A stretch of 64,000 bases of DNA, from the NCBI GenBank assembly GCA_947652115.1, contig OX393565.1:6518530-6582529 (forward strand), written 5' to 3'. This stretch comes from Blastomussa wellsi. Taxonomy: Eukaryota; Cnidaria; Anthozoa; Scleractinia; Plerogyridae. A program made the translations under genes and the position numbers. Positions 34,001-46,000 of the stretch are shown here, piece by piece (the stretch's first letter is position 1; every line of letters starts with the position of its first letter). Under the pieces are notes generated by a model. That model was not told the DNA's origin and ran no database searches. It was given only the letters and a program-made list of their open reading frames with translations.

Positions 34001-37000
34001 ATAACTGGAACACTCATTGAATGCTAATAAAATGCAACATTGCATGGCAAACATTTTCATTCTCTTCGAACATTTAGAAATAACTAAGGAGCGCTTAAAC
34101 TCCGCACCTAATTATGGATGAATTTTCATAGCTCAAAGCCATGAAGGATATTGTGTTGTGAATTTCGAGTCATCATATAACGGCGTTGTAGTTGCACTTG
34201 TGTCGGCTGACTGTTTGTGTGTGAACAATACAACAACTGCAGTTGGGCACAACGCAGAGCCATAGTACTCTAAGAAGACAAACTTTGCAAGGGTTTGTAT
34301 GGCAATGAAACAATTTTGCTTTTTGATGCCTAAATTCGGATGTTTGATTACCAAAATTGACTTGCTTGGTCTGGTTGTCTTCTTTGCTGTTTGCCAGCTC
34401 CTCGAGTCAATTTGGAGTGATTTTAGTAAGTTGCTGCTTTGTGGAAATTTCGAGCACGTGTACTCAGTTAAATTGGTTCCCACTTAATTCATTTGAAACT
34501 CCGTCTGCAATGCTAACTATGTGAGTCTCATAGCGAGGAATGTTCACTAGTTAAAATTAAAATTACAGGAAAAACTTACCTCTTACTGCGTTATTAACAG
34601 ATATCCTTAACTTCGACGGTATTTTAGCACTCATAAATGAAACGATCTGTAATGACGAACTCAAACACTTCATGTACGCTATAATCGAAGTGTAACGTAT
34701 CAACGAATTCAAACAAGAATGAAAAAAAAAATCCCGAGACTGCGTAGTACGGACTGGACCAATGATGTATTAATCAACCTTGAAATTTTTATTTATCGTG
34801 TTATGTATGTTTTAAATTCTTTTCTCGCGGTTTCAGTATTGAGCGTATTTTTGGGGCGGTATCTTAGGCACATGCGCAAATAAAAATCAAAAAGTAAACC
34901 AGTCTTTATCGCATAACGACGATAATCCATAGGCGCGCCTCCAGCATCTTTAATGTTACAGTCACCTGGGACGTTAATGAGCCCGTAGAGAGAAGCCCCT
35001 CCCCCCTTCCCCGGTCCGTACGCCCAAGGGTGTTCCTGGTGTTTTGTTTTGTTCTGTTGTGATTTGAAGGTTGGAGTGGGAGAATGCTCGGATATAATAC
35101 CTTTTATAACTACTCTAAAAGCCGAGAGTAGATTCCAGATTACAGAGTAGCTACTAAAAAAGAGCCTACGTTTTTAATCACTAGCGATAAGTTAATTCTG
35201 AGATTGATTGCCTTGGATTTTGTCAAGCACAGCTATCTTACATAAAGGCAGCCTGTAGCTACACATAAACGTTTTCACGTAGTCATAAGATCGACTTCCG
35301 TTTTTTTTTAAGATTTACGATTTTTCTTGTCGGCTTCTGATCAGATTTGTTACCTTGCAGGCCCACCTTTAGATATTAAGATCAGGAGTGAAGGTTGCAA
35401 CGATCCTGATAAAAAGCCAGATACATGTGGCATAGCTTACATCTTTGTAGATGGGGCTGACCAGTCGCTTCACCTAAGGGGACACAATGTTGTTGTTTTG
35501 GACGCTGCAACAGGTAGTCTATTATTCCAGAGCTCAGATATACAGTAGTATTCAAATAAACGAAGTATTGAAGTAGGCTTTCAGAAGAATGGTCAAATTT
35601 AAAATACTGACTGCCACTTTCTTTGTTCTTGTAATCTCCACCATATTGTCTATATTTTACCTGTTTATTTTTTGTTTATTTTATGTGTATCAATTCGTTT
35701 AATTTGCCTCAGTAGTTATTTTCTGTTTCCTTGTTTGTTTGTTTGTTATATCTGTAATGTGCATATCTACAAGTTGGCAAAATTTCTTGGGAGTATGAAA
35801 TATATATATAACAAGAACAACTAGCGTTATTTGCATGACCATAAATACATAGAGTGTTGAAAGGCTTTATCTCAAATAAAAATTGAAATAATAAAGATTA
35901 TCCTGGATATGTAATTAATATATGTAGCATATAGTAATCAAGTTCAGTAAAATTCGAAAGAATGATATTGCGTACATCGAGGCAGGATGAAATGAATTTC
36001 GCTATATTTTAAAGAAAATACACAGTTTTAATTCGAAGAAAAAGACAAGGACTTTTTGTTTTCTTTTGTCTCGAAATTATGTCATTTCCCTGGCCATATC
36101 GCGGGCTCATTTTGAGAAATCATCTAGGTCACGTGATTCTTTTAATTTAACCGCTGACCATTTTGCGGTCTTACCGGTAATAGATCGCGGGCTTGAGTGT
36201 GATTTTTTTTTCCAGGAATGTGACAAGATTTTGCAGTTTTTCATGCTCATCCGCAGCGGAATTTTTGCAATTGGAGTTGAAGATTAATTCGGATTTTCGC
36301 TCAGTGAAATCTTTTTTGGCACAAATACATTATTTTTACTAAGAGCGCTTTCTCAAATTATCGAGAACGAGATAAAAATATGGAGCTCCGCTTTTAGTTT
36401 TGGCTAAATTTATATATTATCTTAAAGTAAAAGTATTGATAACGAAGGGGGCGACTGTCGGCATGACTCAGACAAGACTCAGACAAACAAACCGAAATTG
36501 CAGATTATTTAGAAGATTTCTTAGAGCACGAAAGCCGGTGGTCCTGAAACACCACTGTTTTCCGAGTCTCGCTGAGGTTCAATAATTTCTCGCTGTCCAC
36601 GTGCTTGAGCTGTTTATTGATATTTTGAGAGAACGTCTGACACTTCAGATTGAGCGAGCGTCGCTCCCATTCGATGTGAAGGGCTTCGTTGATCTTAAAT
36701 TGAAAATTAGTGGGAGCTGAGTATAGAATATAAAAATAATTTTAAATAGGCTAGAAGGGCGTTGTGGTTACGGCACTTGAATTGTCTCGATTTCAAATTT
36801 TCCTCTCTCCCACTGAAAAGGATTTGCGTTTCCTCCACACTTTGCAAATAGGTAATATAAATTGGGATTTTTTACGAATTAAGTTGATTTACAATATTTA
36901 ACCGCATATTTCCAGTGTCCTCAATTAGCGCAGGCGCGTGCTAAACATATGATTTATTTCATTTTGTTTGTGCACTTTTTACATGTGTATAGCCTAAAAT

Positions 37001-40000
37001 TTAACAATATTAACGTAATATTAATTAAGTAAATACCCTTTACCCCAATGTAGGTGCAGTGCTTGATGTTAAAGCTTTTGACACTTATGGAGACGCTTCA
37101 GCTGGCAACAGGCTGAGAGACTATCTTAATTCCATAATGGGACAGTAAGTAACATTTAAATATTTCCAATATTGTCATGCTTTCGTTCAAGCAAGTCTTG
37201 CTTTTGTGTCTTTTGTGGACTCAAAAAGATAATAGCATGCACACAAGTGGAACAATGCAGATCGATTGCATCTTAATGTGAAAACGAAGTACAAAAAAAT
37301 ATCAGTAAGTAACATTTAAATATTTCCAATATTGCCATGCTTTCGTTCAGAAAATCTTATGCACTACGCGCGTATCCATCCATCCGGGTATTTTTCTCGA
37401 ACGGGCATTATCAGTGTATAGTGCCCGTCCGAGGAAAATACCCGGATGGATAGTGCCCGTTCGTGAAAATCAATCGCTATTTGATTGATCTGCATTTCGA
37501 GGGTTTCTTGCCTGATTTTCGTTTATTCGTACGTTTCGGCTTGCAGCAAAAAACTCAAGATGCTAGTTTGTGAAAAGAAAATATTCGTATTCCCCGACGG
37601 CCCTGGGGCGACAGCCTTCTGAACATGAATGCGAGACTAATGCGGGGAGCTTCGCTCGAAAATACAAAGAAACATGAGGAAAATTGCAGCTGGCGTGTCG
37701 GAAAACCAAAATAGCATTGAAAGTTGCAAGGCTCTGGAGCTTATAAAGATCTGTAGATTAAAAAAATATCTTGATTAGGCAAAAATGCTAAAAGATTTGG
37801 TTCAAGTGACCGAGAAGACTCACAGATTAATTGAACTGACAGGAGAGTGCGAGTCTGTCGGGAGTCAGGCATGTTCAACACAAGGTAATATCCCCAATCT
37901 GCAGCAAACACTTTTTAACTATTTCGTCAAAATATTTTGCTGAACTGATTCTGTTTAGTCCATAGGCGTACGGACACCTGCGAACTTGGAGGGGCTATAA
38001 CCTGCCTGCCCGAAAAAAATACACAATTTCCGAATGTGTTGGCACTGAACATGTATAAAACCGCCCAAAAATTGCAACTGCTGTTGCCCGAATCCTGAGC
38101 GTTTTGACCGAAAAATGTCAAAAATTTTCCAAACTGGGGGGCTGCAGTACCCGGCTCGTACGCCTATGGTTTAGTCTGTGGCCATCTGATTATTCGCTTC
38201 CACCAAAAGGGGGAAAATACTAGAGAAACTACAAGTAAATATTCTCACTCACCGGCGTATTTGTTTGATCGCTAAACTGACCAAAACTTTCAAATTCTTT
38301 TTGAGCCAAATACATCAAACCTTAGGTACAAAGACCAGCTTTTAATTTTTATTTAGCGATAGTGGTTTCTGTAGTTTGACGATCATTTAATTTTCGCCCT
38401 GAAAAACAATTTCTATCAATTAACAGAATTGCAAATAACAAGAACTTGCGTGTGTGACGAGTACGAGTAGACGTGCGAGCCTTCTCTGTCATTCCTGCCA
38501 CATTTTTTGGCATTTTTGTTTAATACTGCATGGTATTCCTCTAGCCTGCAGATCACTTATAAGCTCTACAGCCTTGCAGCATTGAATGCTATTTTGGTTT
38601 CCGGCACCCCTTCTCTAATTTTCCTCATGTTTCTTTGTATTTTCGAGCGAGGTTCCCCGCATTATAATTTGGTTTTATCAACTGGGTTGATAATGTCAAT
38701 TGGCCACCGTAAAGAGATTCAAGTGCTGACGTTTCGAGCGTTAGCCCTTCGTCGGAGGTTCCCCGCATTAGCCTCGCTTTCATGTTCAGAAGGCTCTCGC
38801 CCCAGGGCTGTCGGGGAATACGAATATTGTTTATTTGCGCGCGAAAGAAGGTTTAGTGGTGAACAGTAGTAAAGACAACAGAGTGTTTGTCTCGGAACTA
38901 TCGGTCTGAACTAAAAACAAGCAAATTTGCCCTCGAAGCTCCGCTTCTCGGGCAAATATTTGTTTTAAGAACATAACATTTCCGCGGGGCAACTATCAGC
39001 CGATAGTTCCTCGACAGAGACACTCTATTCGTTAATAGTGCCCTCCGCGGAAGATCGCGTCACCTGTCTAATTTAGAACCAATGGGAATCGGAGAAAATT
39101 TATAGTGTCGCTCCGCGCGCGGGCACTATAGAGTCACGTGAGCAATTAAAACCAATCAGAATCGGAGAAAATTTGGTGGTGAACTATAACGGCGGGCAGT
39201 TGACGAGGGACGGATCCCCGAGTCAACTATAGAAACCGAGAGCGAGTCACCTTTCACCCTCCGTGCAAAAAACCTGACTGTCAATTTTAGTTTTAACGGT
39301 TTCAAGTACTTTTTAATGCTTGTGTATTTGCTGTTACAGTAAAGTCGTTTTGGTCGCCATTCAAGATGAAGGTTCGAAATATGTGCTGCCAGCTGTTGAC
39401 GCTCTCAAGAGACTGGGCATCGATGAAGACATCAAGACAGACCACCGAGGATCATTGGCTCTCGTTGGCTATGCAGGCGTGGCGAAACAAAACTGGATTG
39501 AATATCAACAACAAGATAGTGCAAAGGGTCCAAGCGAGGTTTCTGCGCAAGTTCCACTCTCGCCAAGTGCGTAAGATTTCATTTATGCTAAATAATCTGT
39601 ATTTTTTTATTGCAATGGAAGAGGGGAAAAGAAAACATGCGTACAAAAACACGAATCTTTAGAATCGCGACTTATTCGGTACGGATTACATACAGTAGCA
39701 TTCAAAATGAAGCCCGTACTTCAAGATACGTTCTCTTCGATAAGAAAGTTTTGATAATTTTTTTTGTATGGTAATACCTCAGTAGTAGTTTTGATTCCCT
39801 TCCCCTTAGTTTCATTGTTAAAAGACAAACTTGATAAGATGAAATGACACAAGCGCGGGACCAAGAAAAAGTCCCCGAAAGGAACTGAACCCATGAATTC
39901 CCAGATTCCGGTTGGGCGCTCCGAACAACTGAACTACGAGAACTCTTGGTGAACTCGGTGAATGAATGATGAGATGAAATGACCAATTCTACACGAGCAT

Positions 40001-43000
40001 GGGACAAAGAAAAAATTCTGAGTCCCCGAAAGGATTCGAACCATGACCTCCCAGATAACGTTCGGACGCTCTAACCCGGTGCTTCGGGAATTCTTACAAA
40101 GAACTGCACGACAAAAAGAAAACCAGCAACAACAAAGATTTACTTCGCCTTTTTCACCATTATTCGACATTTGCCCGATACCATTATTGTAAAATTGACT
40201 GTTGAACAGTATACAGGTAACTGGAAACCTCTGATTACATGGACAAGGGTGGATATTTGCATATGGAAGAAAATCAGTATCGTTTTGTTTTATAAAGGTT
40301 GGAAGGGTGAAAAATATTTTTTTTAAGGGTGTGCAAGGATAATTATGCATTGAAGCCAATTACTATGCGTCGACTAAAGGCCAGTGTCCTTAGACCTGTT
40401 GCCAGAATTCGTGGATACCAGCCAGGATTAAAACGGAGCAAACATACGAATTTTACAAAATGCGCTTACGATTTAATAATTAAAATTGTAATACAAAGGT
40501 ACAAATATACTCTAAATTACAATCTGTTAACAAAGGATTGAAATAATATATAAACATATAAACCAACTAAAGCTACGTCCACGCTAAGCGAGATAAATTT
40601 GAGAACGGCGGCGTTTTCGTCTCGATCGAAAGCGGATAAAATGTTTTTTTCCACACTATACCGTTTTTAAATTGTATCACCATCGATATTGAAACGCTGC
40701 CTCGCCAGAAACGCTTTCGTTCTTACTCATCCCAGCGATTTAAAATTCAGCCAGAAGTTAAGTGGGTTACACAAGAAAATTGCTTATAATATATAATTAC
40801 TCGTTCATGTAACTGTTGCTGATAATGCTTGTTACATTGTAGGTCCCTCTGTGGCTATTCAAATCAGAAGCGAGGGTTGTAATGATCCCAGTAAAACTCC
40901 AGATACGTGCGGTGTAGCTTACATCTTAGTTGATGATGTGGATCGGTCCCTTCACCTCAGAGGTCACAATGTCGTTGTTGTGGATGCTGCAACTGGTAGG
41001 TTACGAAAAGGAGTCTGGATAAAAGCGGTAATTTAATTACACGAAGTATTAAAGAAGATCTGCAACTTGCCGCCTTAAGGACGCTCGCGCTAATTGTTTA
41101 TGCTCATCGTTACTGCGCAAGGAATTCGTGTTGTAATATTACGTCGCGTCATGCACCGAGCGCACGCTGAGGAAAACCAAAGGTCCAGAAGCCGCTGTGT
41201 TAACTTTGCGTGTAGTTTACTCTCTTAAATAATCGGTAAACCCTACTTTTCAACATTTTATTTAGCATTCTCGGCAGTCTGTCAAAAAATGTGTCAACGT
41301 TGGAAGTTTAACAATTTTCAAGTTTTCCGCCCACGTGAAATCGAATTCCGCCATCTTATGGCTGTAAGGTGCGTGAAACTATGGTCGCTAAATGCGCAAT
41401 GCTTCTTTAAGGAACATCGTGCGCCAATTGAATAAATTCACTTCATAGGCGCACATAAACAATATTTGGTAGAGAAAATTTCACTTCAAAGATTTATTTG
41501 CAATAGTTTTGGGCGTATAGACACTGTAGTCAAATTAAATGTTTCATATTTAGGGTCTTCTCCCGGGCATTTTATCTCCAAAACGAAGTCGGTGATCCCC
41601 GATTTTTTTCACATTTCTGACATTAGTAGCTCATTATCTTACAGTGGCGAAAGTATCATAAAAGAATCAATGTTGGAATTTTTGTGTGAACGGCTTAATT
41701 TGATAAGGATAATAATGATTATATTATAATAAAATTATCAGTAAGGGTTTCTTAAAACTTTTGGCGAAAAAATCAACGGTAAAAGACGCCGTTTCGACCG
41801 TGCTTCGGTCATTATCAAGTGAATGGTAAAACTAAAACAATGAATATATATGTAAGCGTGTAAGAAGTAAAAAAGTTTAAGGTGTAAACGGACCGTAAAA
41901 ACATACAAAGAAAAAACTTATACTAAAAGGCTAATTACCTCAGCACAAATTGAGTCTGATTGTACATTGACAGTAGGTCTCAAATCATGAATAAAAAGCA
42001 TCGCATAAACGAGGCAGTCAAATTTGTTCGTGCACTTCATTAAGACTCTAAAATTGTTTGTTAGATCTTTTGGAACCGTTTAAAGAGTCAGGCTTCAGCT
42101 GACATTGTACGTGCCCAACTTAAAGATTTAAGTCTGAAAATCCACACGACCGTACAGCCCGTATTTGTCCGCCAGAAGATTGAACAAGATCTCAAATTGC
42201 GAGAAGCTAAGCCGCTGATTGTGAACCAACATTGCCTTGGTTACAAATTTGAATGTGACCTGTGCGATGCAGGTTATGCTGGGTTCACACGCCAAAATCT
42301 GCACCAGCGCGTCAAAGAACACAAAAACTCTTCTTCATCAATTGGCAAGCATTTTCGCGACAAAAATTAAAATCATAATTATTGAACGAGCCTAATTGAA
42401 GATCTGAGTTGTTCTTGTTGCTCGTTTCTGTTTCCCTTTACACTCGATGTGTATGTCATTTTCTTTTCAAGTTTTCAATATAATTATAAAATTTGCAATT
42501 GTCTTGTAATTGTTTCAAATAGAATGTAGAAACTAAAATTATATACTTAATTACGCAAACATTTTTCTATACAGGTAAAGTACTTGACGTAAAAGCATTT
42601 GATACTCATGGCGATGCCGCGGCCGGTGATAGCCTCCGAGATTATCTTAATTCTATACAAGGAGAGTGAGTAACAGTTCAAATGTTTCGGGTGCTTAAAT
42701 TTATACATTTCACAATATGGCACCCCGTGTTTCCACAGAACACGGCACCCTGTGTTTTTCACAAATACGGTAAGTGACCTGTGCGATGCAGGTTATGTTG
42801 GGTTCACACGCCGCAATCTGCACCAGCGCGTCAAAGAACACAAAAACTCTCTTTCCCCAAATACCGGCACCTCGTGTTTTCCACAGACCCGGGCAGCCCG
42901 CTTTTTCCACAGACACCGGCACCCCGCTTTTTCCACAGATCCCGGCACCCCGCTTTTTCCACAGACCCCGTCACCCCGCGTTTTCCATGGACACGGGCAC

Positions 43001-46000
43001 CGCGTGTTTTATATAGACACCGTCACTCCGTATTTTCCACAGACCCTGGCACCCCGTGTTCTCCACAGAATCCCCGACAGCCCGACCCCGCTACTCCGCG
43101 ACCATATTTTTCACTAAACCGAACCAGTCTGTCGGATAATCGGCTTAACAATTTACATTAAGCTTAATGAGACGGTTATGAAGATAAAGTGATTGGAAGT
43201 AGAAACTATAGCTATCTATTCAGAAAATAAAAAAAACACTTTCTAGAACGAGTATGAATCCAAAAAGAATACGGTTTATTACATTATTCTTTAAACGTTT
43301 CGCTATTATACTGAATACTGCAAGTCTCTATCACTTCCTGTCTTAACAATAAGTAATTCTCAAAATGTTTCATCAACAACGACGAAAATTAATGAAACTA
43401 GAGTTGAATTATTCTCGATATCAAAACTCAAACTTTCAAAAATTAAAATCGCACATCATTCCCCTCCAGATCAGTTAATCCGAAACCCCAATGACTCAAA
43501 CCATTTTTATATTTCCCTTGCATGTTCGAGTCGTCCCAATACAACTGTAGTTTTAGGCACATTGATCAGAAATCGAGATCAGAAATCTCACTACGATGGA
43601 CAAAAACCTGATTCTTTGATAATGACCCAAATCTCTGGTCCCATGTTCCTTCCCACCTCATCACTGAATATAAAGCTGAGATAAAAATTAAGACGGAATC
43701 CATTAGGAAGTTGAGTAATATTTATTTAAGTTGGACAAAAATCGGGTAAATCGAGTACCACAATAATTTAAATCATATTGCGTTATTTTTTACCCTTAAT
43801 AAAAGGTAAAGATGTAAGTAATTATTTGGGATAACACCGACAACAACATCTTATCAGAGCCCGCGAAAATTAATTTTAAAGATCACAAACTCTAGGCAAA
43901 ATCTAACGTGCAGCCATTTTGTAAAATCGTCTTGAAGCGATTCAGTGGAATTATAGTGGAACTTCGAAATTTGTTTTCGATGTTTGGTGTTGTTAGAAAA
44001 GATTTCTCTTGATAATATATTTGAAGTAGTAACACAAAAGCTTGTAATTCGGTGTAAATCATTTTGGTACATAATTTTGTCCAATGAATGCTCGAAGTCC
44101 TGACGGGTTCCGTTTTAATCGTTCTTCTAACACCTTCCTCAAATAAGCATGGCAGATCGAGTTTGATCCATCTTACGCTTTCTTCGTGTCCTGATTTACC
44201 TATTTTTCATTGCAGTAAAATCGTTTTGGTCGCAATCCAGGATGAAGGTTCAAAATATGTGGCACCAGCGCTTAATGCTCTCAAGAGACTGGGCGCCAAG
44301 GATCCCATATTGACAGATTTCCGAGGATCACTTGCTTTTGTCGGATACGCAGGAGACACGACACCATCATGGATTACACAAGTTCAGAAAAATAGCGCAG
44401 AGGGACCTAGTTTGCTTTCTGTGCAAATTTTACTCTCACCAAGTACGTAAGATTCTTTTAATTTTTCTCGTCTCCTATTATTAATTAAATCCACCAAACA
44501 AGAACCTGTCTCACTTCCGTCTTTTAAAACGCCCCTCGGCCCGGCAGCGAAGAGGGAGGGCTGAATTCAGAGGCTAGAGAAACGAGTACACTGTAAAGCA
44601 AACAAATACATTCAATAATGTACCCTCTGGATACATCAGAACTTTATGTTCTTGAGATAGATTACAAGATAAATGAATGAGACGTCCACGTTAGAAAAGC
44701 AAAGATACGGGGAATGATGGGAAACATTCATAGACGACATTACATGGCTGCGAGGAGATATGAAATTTCTCTTCGAGTGTTGGAAGATATTCCACGAGTG
44801 AGCGCAGCGAACGAGTGAAATACACGATCTCCATGCTTCCATGCAATATTCCATTTATTATATAAACACCAGTGAACTTCCAAACCTTTTCACTTTCACT
44901 GCGAAAGGCGCGATTTATTACATAACCATAGCAACGGTGGCATCACATGTGAAGATAACATTTTACCTTCACGTGTGAAGATAACATTTTATCGTCACGT
45001 GTGAAGATATCATGTTTTCGCGCGAAAGCTCACCTGGTATTTCACTGCTGTTTATATAATAAAGACCTTTATTTCTATGTTTTTGCAGTAAATGGGGGCT
45101 GGAGCGACTTTGGAGGCTGGGGTGAGTGCAGTGTGAGTTGTGGAGGCGGCTTTCAGGAACGCACAAGAACCTGCACCAACCCCCCTCCAGCACGTGGCGG
45201 CAAGGATTGTGATGGCGACAGCAAGGAGGAGCAAGAGTGCAACACTGAGCCTTGCCCAGTGGAAAAAGGTGAGTACTAGATTATTAACATGTCACAAATA
45301 TGAGGATTCAACGTGATCTTGGTGAGACGTAATAAAATTCTGAAATCAAAATTCGCCAGGCCTATTAAAGGTAGGTACAAGTGAACTAAAAATAGATCTT
45401 TTCGCAAAGTTTAATCTCGAAAGTGCCCTTCGCTTTGAAAACAGAGAATCTTAAACACGCAGCGAGCCTCAAGGATCATTGTGTGCAGTGCTCCTCCTTC
45501 CAAATCCGATTTTCGACCATTTTCTTTCAACGTAATCACAGCTCGTTCCAAGACGTCGGCAAATGCTTCCAATTCTTTGGCATTATTGTCCTGGATCGGT
45601 GGGAGCTTTTTGAGTTCTTCTATGTGAGACTGAACTTGCCTTCGGCTTCCTCCGTACTTCCGAAATAGGCGTGCTTTGGCCGCCTCGTACGCTTCCAAGG
45701 AGTATCCTAATGCCTTTATGGTGTTTGCGGCTTCTCCAGCTAGACATGCCTCCAAGCGTAGCATTTTGAATTGCGGCGATAATGACGTCATGTCGACACA
45801 ACTTGTAAAGGCCGCGTTCCAGCGTTGAAAGTCCATCTTATTTCCTGAGAAAATTGGGATTCGGATTCTTTCTAATTGCCCATGCATTTCGCGGTTATCG
45901 GCAGTGGAACCAATGTCAGAAATCTTGAAAGAACGGAGTAATTTCGGTATTTCCGGTGATGGGGTTCCAACCGAGAGCACCTGGTCGGAATTGTAAGAGC

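Larger units (their letters stand above)
37579..38830. repeat. Large imperfect palindrome interrupted by insertions
   Basis: AATATTCGTATTCCCCGACGG... at 37589, running to GAAACATGAGGAAAATT at 37685, is mirrored by AATTTTCCTCATGTTTC at 38616 running to CGGGGAATACGAATATT at 38827. The two arms are about 100 bp and the right arm is split by a 91-bp Penelope-like insertion (38664-38754). The 900-bp centre holds the short MITE at 37960-38169. Confidence 0.75.
40255..45470 (+). repeat. Segmental duplication, copy a (ILEI-3 plus TSP1-1)
   Basis: It matches 47092-52112 over about 5 kb with a few percent difference. The offset is 6,837 bp at exon A, 6,827 at exon B, 6,635 at exon C and 6,634 at TSP1, the change being due mainly to a deletion of about 190 bp in copy b near 50450. 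Both copies contain three ILEI exons, one TSP1 exon, a decayed Penelope-like endonuclease piece and a CCCCGTGTTTTCCACAGA minisatellite. Confidence 0.95.

Noticed and set aside
40329..40541. A 70-residue basic frame present in both duplicated blocks (also 47166-47378)
   Set aside because: Preservation is explained by the recent duplication, and there is no domain or splice signal to support coding.
41466..41729. An 87-residue frame present in both duplicated blocks (also 48303-48566)
   Set aside because: Same reason: near-identical intron copies, with no domain seen.
42752..43161. Open frames of about 120 codons across the CCCCGTGTTTTCCACAGA minisatellite
   Set aside because: Several overlapping frames on both strands are open only because the repeat unit lacks stops; the repeat content explains them.
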